From: JANSYL01 sp963921255
GTDB lineage: Bacteria > Pseudomonadota > Alphaproteobacteria > Rhodobacterales > Rhodobacteraceae
Assembly: GCA_963921255.3 (NCBI GenBank)
Contig: CAWUEW020000002.1
Coordinates: 186,001-250,000, forward strand
Length of the DNA stretch: 64,000 bases
Direction: 5' to 3'
The position numbers and the translations under genes were made by a program. Of the stretch, positions 42,703 through 53,100 are shown one piece after another. The notes under the pieces were generated by a model that worked only from the letters and a program-made list of their open reading frames with translations, was not told the origin of the DNA and made no database searches. Positions within the stretch are counted from its first letter, which is position 1; each line of letters starts with the position of its first letter.

Positions 42703-43617
42703 ATGTTCCGGACCGCCATCCACATCGCCGACGGGTTCCCCATCCTGTCGCTGACCCTGATCACCGAGCCGCTGCGCGTGGCAAATCGGGAATTGGGCCG
42801 CGCGGCCTTTACATGGGAGACCGTCTCGGACGACGGCGGTTTGCGCCACTCATCCAGTGGCATCCCGTTGAGCACCAATCCCTTGCCCACGGATGGCCCG
42901 GATGCCGCGATCCTGCTTGCCTCCTACAGGCCACACGCATCTGCGACCGAACCGGCCATGGGCTGGTTCAGACGCCTGGATCGGGCCGGATGTCTGTTGG
43001 GGTGTGTCGACACCGGTGCGTTGGTCTTTGCGCAGGCCGGTTTGCTGGCGCGACGCCCCGCCGCTGCCCATCCCGAGGCGATCGCCGGCTTCCACAACCA
43101 GTTCCCGGACAGCCTGTTCGTGGACAGAATGTTCGACTTCTCGCCACCACGGTTTTCCAGCGCTGGCGGCGTGGCCACCCTTGACATGACGCTGGCCCTG
43201 ATCGCCCACGCCGCGACCCCGCGCCTGGCCCGGCGGGTCGCTGAGATCCTGACCTACCAGCCTCCCGTGAGTGGGTGGAGCCCCCAGACCCTACCGCACA
43301 GCATCCCGCAGGAGGTTCGGGATGCCGTCGCGATCATGCAATCGAACGTCTCTGGCCCGATGCGTGCCGGCGACGTGGCCCGGTCGCTTGGGCTGCCGCC
43401 CTGGAAACTGGGTCGCCTGTTCAACCGGTATCTCCATTGCGCCCCGACCACGTATTTCATGCAACTGAGGTTGTCGAAGGCCCGGGATATGCTCCGCATC
43501 ACCACGTTGCCGGTTGGGGATATCGCGTCTGCCTGCGGATACGGGAATGCGGACGTCTTCAGCCGGGCCTACCGGTCCCAATACGGCAAACCACCAAGCG
43601 CGGATCGCGACCTGTGA
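42703..43617 (+). CDS. GlxA-type transcriptional regulator (DJ-1/PfpI plus AraC helix-turn-helix)
   Basis: 304 aa. The N-terminal DJ-1/PfpI-like domain (about residues 1-170) starts 'FRTAIHIADGFPILSLTLITEPLRVAN' and has 'GCLLGCVDTGALVFAQAGLL', where the nucleophile-elbow Cys of enzymatic members is replaced or displaced. The C-terminal AraC domain (about 205-300) has two HTH motifs ending 'IASACGYGNADVFSRAYRSQYGKPPS'. This architecture is shared with CdhR, GbdR and ArgR of pseudomonads, which sense betaine, carnitine or arginine. It is divergent from the dioxygenase-aldolase pair and upstream of the CoA-transferase gene, so it probably controls one or both. Confidence 0.88.
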   Translation: MFRTAIHIADGFPILSLTLITEPLRVANRELGRAAFTWETVSDDGGLRHSSSGIPLSTNPLPTDGPDAAILLASYRPHASATEPAMGWFRRLDRAGCLLGCVDTGALVFAQAGLLARRPAAAHPEAIAGFHNQFPDSLFVDRMFDFSPPRFSSAGGVATLDMTLALIAHAATPRLARRVAEILTYQPPVSGWSPQTLPHSIPQEVRDAVAIMQSNVSGPMRAGDVARSLGLPPWKLGRLFNRYLHCAPTTYFMQLRLSKARDMLRITTLPVGDIASACGYGNADVFSRAYRSQYGKPPSADRDL

Positions 43618-43722
43618 CGGTTTCGGCGCGCATCGGTTGGTCCAGTGTGTATGGCCCATTGGGCACCCGCCCCTAGACAAGTCTTTGGCGAGTGCGGAAC
43701 ATGACGCACGGGGAGACAGGTC

Positions 43723-45648
43723 ATGCATACAAAAGTTATATCCGGAAACGATGCTGCCGCGCTGATCAAGGATGGCGACGTGGTGACGACATCCGGTTTC
43801 GTCGGCATTGGGGTTCCGGATGCGCTTTTGGCCGCCGTCGAGACCCGCTTTCTTGAAACCGGCCACCCGAAGGATCTGTCGCTGGTGTTCGCGGCGGGCC
43901 AGGGGGATGGCGGCGACCGGGGCTTGAACCGTTTGGGGCATGACGGCCTTCTGAGCCGGGTGATTGGCGGGCACTGGGGCCTTATTCCCAAGGTTGCGGC
44001 CCTCGCCGTCGACGGCAAGATCCAAGGGTGGAACCTGCCCCAAGGCTGCATCAGTCAGCTTTTCCGCGATGCGGCCGCAGGCAAGCCCGGCATGATGACA
44101 AAAGTCGGCCTGGAGACCTTTGTCGATCCGCGAAACGGCGGCGGGGCGGTCAACGCGATCTCGGTCGAACCACAGGTCGAACTGATGACGCGGGGCGGCG
44201 AGGAATTTCTGTTCTATCCGGCCCCGAAGCTGACGGTTGCCCTGCTGCGCGGGACGACGGCGGACGAAACCGGCAACATCACGATGGAACGCGAGGCGCT
44301 GGTCATCGACAACCTCGCGCAAGCCATGGCGGTCAAGAACGCCGGGGGCATTGTGATCGTCCAAGTGGAGCGGCTGGCCCGGGGCCGCAGCTTGCCCGCC
44401 CGCGAGGTCCAGATCCCCGGCATCCTCGTCGATGCCGTCGTCGTCGCACCGCCCGAACTACACATGCAGACCTACCGGACGGCATTTTCCCATGCGTTCA
44501 CCAACCGAATCCGTCCGCCGGAAGGTGAAATTGCAAGAATGCCGCTCGACGCCCGCAAGGTCATCGCCCGGCGCTGTGCCTTTGAACTGCCGGTCAACGG
44601 GGTGGTCAATCTCGGGATCGGCATGCCCGAAGGGGTCGCCGCCGTCTCTGCCGAGGAAGGCCTGCTCGAGCACATCACCTTGACGGCAGAGCCCGGCGTG
44701 GTGGGGGGGCAACCGGCCTCGGGGCTGGATTTCGGGGCGGCAGTGGATGTGGATGCCGTGGTGCCCCAGAATGCCCAGTTTGATTTCTACGATGGCGGTG
44801 GATTGGACATGGCCTGTCTGGGACTGGCGCAGGCCGATCGGGTCGGGAACGTGAACGTGTCGCGCTTCGGCTCGCGCCTGGCCGGCGCAGGTGGGTTCAT
44901 CAACATCAGCCAGAACGCCCGGTCCCTGGTCTTCGCCGGCACATTCACGGCCAAGGGCATCGCGGTCGAAGTGGGCGACGGGATGCTCGAAATCAGAACC
45001 GAAGGCGCGTCCCGCAAATTTCTGGATGCCGTGGAACAGGTCACCTTTTCGGGCGCGCGGGCGGCCCGGCTTGGCCAACCTGTCCTGTACGTAACGGAAC
45101 GATGCGTGTTTCGCCTGCGCCCGGATGGCCTGCACCTCGTCGAAGTGGCGCCCGGCGTCGACATTGAGCGGGACATCCTGAGCCACATGGCGTTCGAGCC
45201 GATGATCGAGGATGTCGAGGCAATGGACGACCGGATCTTTCGGGATGAGCCCATGGATCTGCGGCGCGAGTTGCTCCACCTTGATCTCCCCGATCGCATC
45301 GCGCTCGATCCCTCTACACGGCGGCTGTTCATCAACTTCGAAAAGATGCGCGTGCGCAACTCGGACGATATCGCGCAAATCCGCCAGCAGGTGATCCATG
45401 TCTGCGGCCCGCTTCCAGACAAGGTTGACGTTGTCGTCAACTACGACGGGTTCCACCTCGACGAAGACGTCGCGGCGGACTACGCCGACATGGTGTCAGA
45501 CCTTGAAAGCCGCTTTTACCGCACGGTGACACGATACTCGGGCTCGGCCTTCATGCGCCTAAAACTGGGTGAGACCCTGTCGGATGCATCCCCCCATATC
45601 TTTGAAACGAAAGACGCCGCCCAGGCCTTCCTCGACCGCACCCGCTGA
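43723..45648 (+). CDS. Acyl-CoA:acetate/3-ketoacid CoA-transferase (fused alpha-beta, family I)
   Basis: 641-aa CoA-transferase with both subunits in one chain, like YdiF. The alpha part has 'VVTTSGFVGIGVPDALL' and 'GGHWGLIPKVAAL'. The catalytic Glu323 is in 'TLTAEPGVVGGQPASGLDFG', followed by 'FDFYDGGGLDMACLGLAQADRVGNVNVS' (read in two parts). About 110 residues after the standard end ('EDVEAMDDRIFRDEPMDLR' onward) are extra compared with YdiF-type enzymes of about 520-530 residues. GGGGAGA precedes the ATG. It may activate the acid released by the neighbouring oxygenase/aldolase pair. The exact acid is unknown. Confidence 0.88.
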   Translation: MHTKVISGNDAAALIKDGDVVTTSGFVGIGVPDALLAAVETRFLETGHPKDLSLVFAAGQGDGGDRGLNRLGHDGLLSRVIGGHWGLIPKVAALAVDGKIQGWNLPQGCISQLFRDAAAGKPGMMTKVGLETFVDPRNGGGAVNAISVEPQVELMTRGGEEFLFYPAPKLTVALLRGTTADETGNITMEREALVIDNLAQAMAVKNAGGIVIVQVERLARGRSLPAREVQIPGILVDAVVVAPPELHMQTYRTAFSHAFTNRIRPPEGEIARMPLDARKVIARRCAFELPVNGVVNLGIGMPEGVAAVSAEEGLLEHITLTAEPGVVGGQPASGLDFGAAVDVDAVVPQNAQFDFYDGGGLDMACLGLAQADRVGNVNVSRFGSRLAGAGGFINISQNARSLVFAGTFTAKGIAVEVGDGMLEIRTEGASRKFLDAVEQVTFSGARAARLGQPVLYVTERCVFRLRPDGLHLVEVAPGVDIERDILSHMAFEPMIEDVEAMDDRIFRDEPMDLRRELLHLDLPDRIALDPSTRRLFINFEKMRVRNSDDIAQIRQQVIHVCGPLPDKVDVVVNYDGFHLDEDVAADYADMVSDLESRFYRTVTRYSGSAFMRLKLGETLSDASPHIFETKDAAQAFLDRTR

Positions 45649-45729
45649 CCGGACGGGCGCGTCGGGGGTTGTGCGCAGTGATCACCCTGTAAAGACTGCG
45701 ACTACCCAAAGGCGCGGAGGCTCTGAACC

Positions 45730-46602
45730 ATGTCACCTGAACTGGCCATCCTGGCATCCGATCACCTTTCGATCGGGGTCGCCCCAATGGGGGCCGAGAT
45801 GCAGTTCATGCGCACAGCCTCAGGCGCGGATCTGCTATGGAATGGGGATGCCGCCTTCTGGACAGGCCGCGCCCCGGTGCTGTTCCCGATCGTGGGGCGC
45901 GCCGTCGACGATATCGTCGAAGCCGGTGGGGTGCGCGCGGACATGAAGCAACACGGCTTTGCCCGGCGAAGCGTGTTCACACTTGAAGATGCCTCTGGCA
46001 GCCACTGTCGGCATATCTTGCAGGCCTCTGACGCGACGCGCGCCGTATACCCGTTCGATTTCAGTCTCGCCGTCACGCATGCCGTCGACGGTGCCGTCCT
46101 CTCCGTCGGCGCCGAAATCACCAACGCCGGGGCAAACGACATGCCCTTTGGCTTTGGGTTTCATCCGGCCTTTCGGTGGCCGCTTCCAAGTGCGACCGGA
46201 CCTTTGCGGGTTCAGATGGCAGACGGCCAATCCCCGTTGCGCAGGCCATTGCGATCCGACGGTTTGCTGCAGGCCGAGCTTGTCGAAGGTCCGATGCAAG
46301 ACGGCGCTCTCGACATCACCGACGCCGCTTTCGCGGACGGAGCATTGGTTTTCCCGGGCGGGTCCGGGCCATTGCGCTACGGCGCCGACGACGGCATCGC
46401 CCTTGCCTTCACGTTTGAGAACCTGCCGGATCTGGCGCTTTGGCGCCCGGTCGGCGCGCCTTTCTTGTGTGTCGAGCCCTGGCACGGAACGGCATCTTTG
46501 GTTGGCGACGGGCCGGACATTGCCCATCGCCCGAACAGCGTGATTCTGGCGCCGGGGCGCACCGTCCGGTTCGGGTATCAGGTCACCGTTACGTCCGCCT
46601 AG
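45730..46602 (+). CDS. Aldose 1-epimerase (galactose mutarotase-like) family protein
   Basis: 290-aa beta-sandwich mutarotase-fold protein. 'GVAPMGAEMQFMRTASGADLLWNGDAAFWTGRAPVLFPIVGR' at the start (split in view), 'MKQHGFARRSVFTLED' with the conserved His-Gly-Phe, and 'DMPFGFGFHPAFRWPL' with the second His are the family motifs. 'CVEPWHGTAS' carries the catalytic Glu. It resembles the YeaD/LacX subgroup of sugar-phosphate or unusual aldose epimerases. GGAGG lies upstream of the ATG. It is 81 bp after the CoA-transferase gene and converges with the DMT transporter gene. No sugar operon is apparent next to it. Confidence 0.87.
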   Translation: MSPELAILASDHLSIGVAPMGAEMQFMRTASGADLLWNGDAAFWTGRAPVLFPIVGRAVDDIVEAGGVRADMKQHGFARRSVFTLEDASGSHCRHILQASDATRAVYPFDFSLAVTHAVDGAVLSVGAEITNAGANDMPFGFGFHPAFRWPLPSATGPLRVQMADGQSPLRRPLRSDGLLQAELVEGPMQDGALDITDAAFADGALVFPGGSGPLRYGADDGIALAFTFENLPDLALWRPVGAPFLCVEPWHGTASLVGDGPDIAHRPNSVILAPGRTVRFGYQVTVTSA

Positions 46603-46626
46603 CCGCCAAGGTGCCGGCCAACACCG

Positions 46627-47580
46627 CTAAGGTGTCGTGGTGCCATCGGTATCGGCATCGCGTTTTTCGCGCCGGGTTGCAGACGCTTTGTCCCTGTCTG
46701 GCATCAGTTCGAGGACGGCCGCACTGACGATAAGAACCGCCCCCGCGAATTCCCGGACGCCAAAGGTTTCATTGGCGAGCAAGGCGGCCGAGACGAGCCC
46801 AACGACAACCTCACTCATCAGCAACAGCCCGACGCGTGCAGGGGACAGCAATGTCGCCGGCCAAATCGTAAGGAATAGCATTGGTAGGACGAACAGCGCC
46901 GACAGCGCCGCATACGGCATGGCCGCAACGAAGGCGTCGGGCGCGGGCAGGGCCTGGCCGAAACGCAGTTCGACAAGGATGGCAAGGGCCGCAATCACAA
47001 GGGCGCCAATGATGAAGGCCCCGACCTGGCCCGCCACGGGGACACGGCCCGCCTTGTACAGCCCCATCGAGCCGAGCGCCCAGGTCATGCCAGACAGCAG
47101 CGCCAACCAATCGCCGGCGTTTCTAGGCAATGGAAAGCCGGACGCTCCGCCCAAGACAACGAACAGGCCGCCGATCCCGCACGCCAGACCGATCCCGCGT
47201 CGAAGGCTCAAACGTTCGCCCAGAAACGCAAGGCCAAGCACCGTCCCCCAGATTGGCGTCAGGTAGAAGAGCAGGATCGACCGCACGACATCTGTGTAGA
47301 CGAGGCTGGTGGTGTAAAGGCTGAAGGCCGCGCCCGTGAACATGCCGCTGAGCAAAAGGGCGCGCCACTTCTGGGCCGTTTGCTGGCGCGATCGCCAAAA
47401 AAACGGCAGCACGGCAATCAAGGCTGCGACATACATGACGACGCCCGGCCAAGAGCCCGAAAGTCCGAGGTCGGCAAAGAACCGCACCGGCATCCAGTAG
47501 AGGCCCCACATCGCCCCCCCAATGAGAAGAGCAATACCCGCGGTAGTGGTCGACCGGGCGGTGCCGGCAGGAGATCGCAT
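46627..47580 (-). CDS. DMT-superfamily (EamA-type) transporter
   Basis: 317-aa inner-membrane protein with ten predicted helices in two EamA repeats. 'IALLIGGAMWGLYWMPVRFFADLGL' opens the first repeat and 'ALLSGMTWALGSMGLYKAGRV' the second. The C-terminal tail 'RDKASATRREKRDAD' is charged and cytoplasmic. The ribosome site before the ATG at 47580 is weak. EamA proteins mostly export amino acids or metabolites, sometimes take up nucleobases or drugs; the substrate is unknown. It converges with the epimerase gene and is divergent from the YeeE/YedE pair. Confidence 0.87.
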   Translation of the reverse strand: MRSPAGTARSTTTAGIALLIGGAMWGLYWMPVRFFADLGLSGSWPGVVMYVAALIAVLPFFWRSRQQTAQKWRALLLSGMFTGAAFSLYTTSLVYTDVVRSILLFYLTPIWGTVLGLAFLGERLSLRRGIGLACGIGGLFVVLGGASGFPLPRNAGDWLALLSGMTWALGSMGLYKAGRVPVAGQVGAFIIGALVIAALAILVELRFGQALPAPDAFVAAMPYAALSALFVLPMLFLTIWPATLLSPARVGLLLMSEVVVGLVSAALLANETFGVREFAGAVLIVSAAVLELMPDRDKASATRREKRDADTDGTTTP

Positions 47581-47748
47581 TTTGGGAGCTCGCCAAGTTC
47601 AGCTGCACATGCCCACCTGTCTGGGCTGAATCGCCGAAACACTCAAGGCACGCATGGCAGGCGCGGTGGAATCGGGCACCCTGCATGCGCCGTCGCTTGA
47701 TTTCGATACCCGCTCGGGCACAGTACGCGCGTCAACCTGGAGCATGGT

Positions 47749-48186
47749 ATGTTCGACATGATCGCCGGCGGAGTGGGTATTACGATCCTTGGGGGCATAC
47801 TGATCGGGGTTGCCATTGGCGCAATGAGCCTTCTGACCGGGCGCGTCATGAGTGGATCCAGCATGGTTGGAAGTTTGCTTGGCGGTGCCGAAGGGGTGGC
47901 GGCCACCAGCATCGCCTTTATTGGCGGCATCGTCGCCGCCCCGCTGATCGTGATTGGATTTGGGTTCGCGCAGCTGGACGTTGTGGAACCCGATCTCCCG
48001 GTGATTGTGGTTGGCGGACTCCTTGTTGGCCTGAGCGCGCGCATCTCCGGCGCATCGCTTGGGGCCGTCATGGTTGGCATCGCAAGACGACGCCCGCGCG
48101 CACTCCTGATGCTCGTGATCATGCTGGTCGGCGCGACCCTCGGCGGTGCCCTCCGCCTTCTCGTGGACGGAGGCCTCGGCGCATGA
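47749..48186 (+). CDS. YeeE/YedE-family membrane protein, first half
   Basis: 145 aa with about four hydrophobic helices. 'GVAIGAMSLLTGRVMSGSSMVGSLLGG' matches the N-terminal 'Gxxxxxx.GR..GiSG.l.G' motif of the YeeE/YedE sulfur-transport family, and the second half has 'GLLVGLSARISGASLGAVMVGIAR', a variant of the paired repeat. GGAG lies a few bases before the ATG. The stop overlaps the next start (ATGA). In YeeE proteins the substrate is thiosulfate, carried through conserved Cys residues; no such Cys is seen here, so the transported species is uncertain. Confidence 0.8.
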   Translation: MFDMIAGGVGITILGGILIGVAIGAMSLLTGRVMSGSSMVGSLLGGAEGVAATSIAFIGGIVAAPLIVIGFGFAQLDVVEPDLPVIVVGGLLVGLSARISGASLGAVMVGIARRRPRALLMLVIMLVGATLGGALRLLVDGGLGA

Positions 48187-48593
48187 TCCGGCTTGTTGCG
48201 CTTGGCTGTGGCCTTCTCTGTGGTGTCGGGTTCCTGATCTCAGGTCTGTACGATCCGGCCCTTGCCTACGGTGTCCCAACGGAGGGCGGCGGACCGATTG
48301 CCTACGGTTTGGCGCTGTTTGCGATCGTCTTCATCTCTGCCGTTCTCGCCCCACTGGGCGCCGGGCGCGGTGCGCCCCTCCTCGGCGGAGCGGACGAACC
48401 CCTCCCGAATTGGGTCGGACGACGGGCGATTTTCGGCGCACTGGTTTTTGGTCTGGGATGGGGCGTCTCTGGGTATTTTCCGCTGTCCGCCTTTGTGTCT
48501 GCAGGCACGATGGCGCCGGGCGCGGCTGTGTTTCTGGCCGCGGTTCTGTTCGGGATGCTGATCGTCGACGTCGCGACGGGCAAACGCAGGTAG
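48183..48593 (+). CDS. YeeE/YedE-family membrane protein, second half (DUF6691-like)
   Basis: 136 aa, four hydrophobic helices. 'LLCGVGFLISGLYDPALAYG' is the first family motif (usually 'GxGFx.SGM..P.KV..FLD'), and 'FGLGWGVSGYFPLSAFVSAG' the second (usually 'G.GWGl.G.CPGPA'). The typical Cys of 'CPGPA' is replaced ('YFPLSA'). The start codon lies inside the stop of the preceding gene, so the two half-size proteins are coupled and probably form a heterodimeric channel. Context gives no further clue to substrate. Confidence 0.8.
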   Translation: MIRLVALGCGLLCGVGFLISGLYDPALAYGVPTEGGGPIAYGLALFAIVFISAVLAPLGAGRGAPLLGGADEPLPNWVGRRAIFGALVFGLGWGVSGYFPLSAFVSAGTMAPGAAVFLAAVLFGMLIVDVATGKRR

Positions 48594-48686
48594 CCTTTGG
48601 ACATTGCGTCTGGCCCGGCGATTGAGGGGCCAACTTGCAACCGAACGGCCCGGGTCTTGTGGCGCCCACCGCGTCGCGCCGAGGGT

Positions 48687-50141
48687 TCAGGGGGCGGTGG
48701 TGGCGTGTGTTTCCACGCAGGGCCCTTCTTGATCAAGATCGTCAAGCGGGCAGATCGCGTACAGGTAACTTCGCCCGGCAGACAAACCAATGTCTTGAAA
48801 AGCTTGGGTTTCGACCGCCCACAATCGAAGCCCATCGCGATACGCAACATAGGTGGCCACCGCCGGTCCATCCGGCGGGCTCCAGGTCAGGTTCACGGTG
48901 GTGCGGTCCGCCTGATCCACTGCCAAGTCGCGGACCGGCGCCGTAAGGGGTTCATGCACACGGCGCGTCTCGGTCACCCCGTCCAGCACGGGTGCATCCG
49001 GACGGACAACCGTCAGTCGCACGGTCACCTCGTCTCCCGGTGGCAGATCGTCGGGCAAGTCCAAGATCCGGGTATGCTGTCCCCGACCCTGCTGCCACTC
49101 CCATTGGGCAAACGTCTGGGTTGCGTTGCCGAGCGCAACCGACACGTCAGCAAACCCGGCCAGGGCGTATTCAATGGTGGTCTCGCCGCCCGCAACCAAT
49201 CGCGGCTGCGCGGTTTCGGCGAACCTGACAGGCAAACCGTCCCGACGTGGCCAGACGTCATCGCCCAAGCGCCACACCCGATGTGTTCCCACGACGGGGC
49301 CCGAAAACAGCTCGATTGGCCCGATCCGAACGGTGCCCGATCCGAGGCCCGGCAGCACGAACGTCTCCCCCGGGCGAATGAGGAGGTCGCGGCCAACGAG
49401 GGACAGCTCGGCCGGCGGATCGAGGTCACTTTCGAATGTAAGGGCAAGGACAGGCACCGTGGTCGTTTCTGCGGCCGTCACAACGACCTCGCCACGCGGC
49501 AATTGGGCATTGACCGCCACGCCATAGGCTCCCGGGAGAACACCGACCGTGGTCGCACCGCCTGGGAGGGTCGCGCGGACATCCCCCGTTTGAGGATCTG
49601 CCAAAAACGCTGGCATCATAAGGGGTTGGCTTGGCACCACGGCGCCGAGCAGAACCCGGGTCGTCGCTCCGGCCTCGATGTCGACCCGGGTCGCGCCAGT
49701 GCCAAGATCGGGGCGCAGATCGTATTGACCCGCCGGAAGCGCGAGGCTGTCCCCGACGACAAGCGGGGCAACAAGACGGCCATCCTCGCTGGCAAAAAGG
49801 CCAAAACGGGCCACGGCATCCTTCGGGGCCACGATCTCCAACGCGCCCAGGGGAATCTCGGCATCAGTGTCGAACGGACCCATGCGGGCCGGGTAGCCGC
49901 CAACGCCGACCCAGACGGGACCAGCCGCATCCAACGCGACGGGACCGGGCGCAGTGGCACTGGCGATCGGTGGATCCGTCGGCGCGGTGCCCCCGTGGAA
50001 GGTGAGATCAACCACACCAGCCGGAGGCACCGGCACAATCATCTCGGCCCATACGACGCCAACCTGTGCCCCAAGCGCGGCGGCGATCAGGACGGCATGG
50101 GCGCAACACCGCCGCCCGAAGGAGCGCGCCCTCCATGTCAT
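48687..50141 (-). CDS. Exported hypothetical protein with C-terminal fibronectin type III-like domain
   Basis: 484 aa. A signal peptide covers about residues 1-34 ('CAHAVLIAAALGAQVGVVWAE'). The rest is beta-rich. The last about 90 residues ('LTAPVRDLAVDQADRTTVNLTWSPPDGPAVATYVAYRDG' onward) look like a fibronectin type III domain. The middle has repeated short sections of Pro/Gly-rich beta strands ('VVPSQPLMMPAFLADPQTGDVRA', 'LPPGDEVTVRLTVVRPDAP'). The ATG at 50141 overlaps the stop of the upstream large gene (ATGA), so both proteins come from one transcript and may form a complex at the cell surface. I do not recognise a specific family. Confidence 0.7.
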   Translation of the reverse strand: MTWRARSFGRRCCAHAVLIAAALGAQVGVVWAEMIVPVPPAGVVDLTFHGGTAPTDPPIASATAPGPVALDAAGPVWVGVGGYPARMGPFDTDAEIPLGALEIVAPKDAVARFGLFASEDGRLVAPLVVGDSLALPAGQYDLRPDLGTGATRVDIEAGATTRVLLGAVVPSQPLMMPAFLADPQTGDVRATLPGGATTVGVLPGAYGVAVNAQLPRGEVVVTAAETTTVPVLALTFESDLDPPAELSLVGRDLLIRPGETFVLPGLGSGTVRIGPIELFSGPVVGTHRVWRLGDDVWPRRDGLPVRFAETAQPRLVAGGETTIEYALAGFADVSVALGNATQTFAQWEWQQGRGQHTRILDLPDDLPPGDEVTVRLTVVRPDAPVLDGVTETRRVHEPLTAPVRDLAVDQADRTTVNLTWSPPDGPAVATYVAYRDGLRLWAVETQAFQDIGLSAGRSYLYAICPLDDLDQEGPCVETHATTAP

Positions 50142-53100
50142 GTCACGCGACGCCGTGCGGCGACGTATCCGCCGACGCCCCCAACCAAACCAACCCCAAG
50201 CAGGATCCACACCCATGGGACGCCGGAGGCGTCGTCCGGTGCTGCGCCGCCCTGCTCATCCGGTGCAATTGGACCGGAGGAAGCCGGCGCCGGCTCGGTG
50301 TTTGTTTCGGGCGCTGCAGCCTCGGTCGGCCGCAAGGGCAGGACACGACGATTCCCGGCCAAGTCCACGACCTCCAAGCTGGCCCCAAGCGGCAGCGTGG
50401 CGATATCCAGGATCGGACCGGGTGACAGATCAAGAACCTGACCATCCGCGCCAAGCAAACTCACGCGTGACAACGGCCCGTCCGCATCCACGGCGGTGAC
50501 GTTCAGGCGTCCGTCCGTCAAAGCCCGCGGATCGGATATGGCTTCGCCTGTCGCGGTGTCGGTCAACACGATGTCGGGTTGCGTGCTGTCGACGGTGATC
50601 GGGTGACGGGCCACGAGATCGGAGGCCAATGTCACTTCCACGAACGCAGGACCGGCGATCAGGCTGTCGGGCACCGTTATCCGGCCATCTTCAACCGCGT
50701 CGCGTTCGGCCACGACGCTCCCATCGGATGCGACGAACCGCACGGTCGCTACCGTGGCTGTGGCAGGCAGGTCGAGGGCCATGCTTTCGGTTACGCCCGG
50801 AGCAACACAGGCCGGGAACACCGAGAAGCTCAGGCTTTCGCCCAAATCCAGAAGCCAAACCTCTTCGCGCCCCGTCACCGAAGACACAAACGCCAAGGTC
50901 CGACCATCCGGTGACAGACGGGGCGCTCGAGCGGTCGTAAACTCCGGTGGCAACAGCGGGACAGACACGCTGCCAGAGGGCGACAGCTGCCACAGCCCGC
51001 CCAATCCGTTGTTGCGCGCGTAGGTGACTGATCCGCCGCCCGAGGGCGCAGGGTCAACATCTCGGGTGTCGGGTGAGTCCGGCTCTGCCGACAAGGCGGT
51101 CAGGCGTCCAGTGGACGGGTCGCACCGCCAAATCGTGTGGTGATAGATCGCCTGCGTAAAGACGATGCCACCGACACCATCCGCAAGGGGTCGTTCGACG
51201 GTGGCACCCGGAACAGCGCGGCACAGGATGTCCTCGGCGCCGGTCGCGGGGTCATGAGCCACCAGTTCGTTCCCACGTCCGAAAAGTATTCTGCCATCCG
51301 TAGCGAATGACGGGTCTTGGCCCTCGGCGCCAAGGGCCTGCCACGCGCCGTCGGGGTTCAAAAGATAGGGAACACCCGACGCGCTGCCGCTGACGATACG
51401 GCCGGACGGATCGACATCCAGCGCGCTCGTCGGCAGGAAGGGGGTTTCGATCACCTCGACGACCGCCTCCGGATCCAAGGGTCGGCGGACAATGCGCACC
51501 GCGCCGTCACGTTCGGCCAAATGAAGAAGCTGCGTTCCGTCCGGGCTCCAAGTGGGCGCCTGCCCCCCAAGCGTCGACAACTGGCGTGCGGAGCCAAGGG
51601 TCTGGGCCTCTGGCCGATATGTCCAACGCCACGACAAGGCTTCAGCCTCATTCCCATAGAGGTCTCGCGCCCGGACGGTGGCCGACAACCTGCCTTCATC
51701 GTCGGATTCAAAAGCATCCGCAAAGTCGGCAAGACGCACCTCGACCGTGCCGCGGCCAATGACCAACGCGTCTTGGGGAATCGAAACGCCCGCAACCTCA
51801 ACCGCGAGGCTGCTCGGATCGAGGCCGGCGCCCGTGTCCTCAACCGCAAATTCGAGAACGAGATCCGACGAAACCGCACCGTCGGCCGGAGTGATCACCC
51901 GCAATTCCGGCGGTGTGCTGTCCACCAACAACGGCCACGGGATCTGGACGCCGCCGGCATCCTGCAAGATGCCCGCGACGATCCCCTCCCCGCTTGGACG
52001 AACGGGTCCTTCAGACGGCCGCGCGCTCTCTTGGCCCCAAAGTGCACCGTCGGGCAGGCTCCATTCCACGCCTTCTCCGTTCGGCGGCGGCCCGAACCCG
52101 ACGGCCCCAAGCGCGATCGCGTCAGCATCCACCGCCTCGGCCGACAAGCTGCGCCAGGCCGCGGCGCGCGTGAGGACAAGATCGATCCGATCAAGTGCCT
52201 CCGTCCCTGGCGGGAGCATGGTGTCGATCCGAATGACGGCGATCCGGTCGGTTCCGTCTGCCGGCAAATCCAGCGGTGTCCGCGCAATCGAACGCGGCAT
52301 GCCCGACAGGTGCCGCCCGAGGGGAATATATGTTGATCCGGTCCCGTGGCGCAGGATCAGGGCATGTCGCTCGAAACTGCTGGCGCGATGGGCAAAGCTG
52401 AGTATGCGCGGTCCGGTGACATCCAGCGGCCCATCGACCAGAACCATGGGCGCCGCCATTCCGAATTGGCCGGGCGCCGGCGCTCCAAATCCAGGAACCA
52501 ATGGCCCGGTGCGGACAGGCCGTTGGGGAGGTGGCAGATCCGAAACATAATAGCGGGCACCGGACGGAAGCCCGTCGAGCCGAACCGATAATCCACCCGG
52601 GAGCACCTCCCACGAGCCGTCCCGCAAGGAAACGACAATCGAGCGCTCAGCGGATGCGTCGCCGGCCTCTGGTGGCGCTTCGGATTGATCACCCTGCAAA
52701 GAAAGGGTTGCGGGGGCCAAAAGCTCCAATCCGTCCGGGGCAACCGAGTAAACCGGACCAATCGGTTGGGGGCCGCTCAGGATCGTTTGATCGCTGGCCT
52801 GATCCAAGGACAGGGTGCCCATCCCGGCGGGCAGTGCCAAGGTCGGCAATTCAAGCCGCGCCAACCCGTCGACACTTTCGATTGGTGAATTCGAAAGACC
52901 GTCGGCCACCTCGCCGATGCGGAAACTGCGCTGATCCGTGAGGTCCTGACCGCCCTCCCCCGTCACCGTGAGCCTGACGTCGATCCATCCCGTCGGCAAC
53001 GTGGGCTGCGCGCGTGCGAACTCGAACCGATGCAGCGCTGAGCCTGTATTCAATGACGCCAGATTGCCGTAGATCGTGCCGCGCAATTGTTGGCCAAGGA

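Noticed and set aside
48597..50441. 614-codon plus-strand frame across the fibronectin-like gene
   Set aside because: It overlaps two minus-strand genes that have a signal peptide, an ATGA junction and recognisable domains. The plus-strand product is Arg-rich without any motif.
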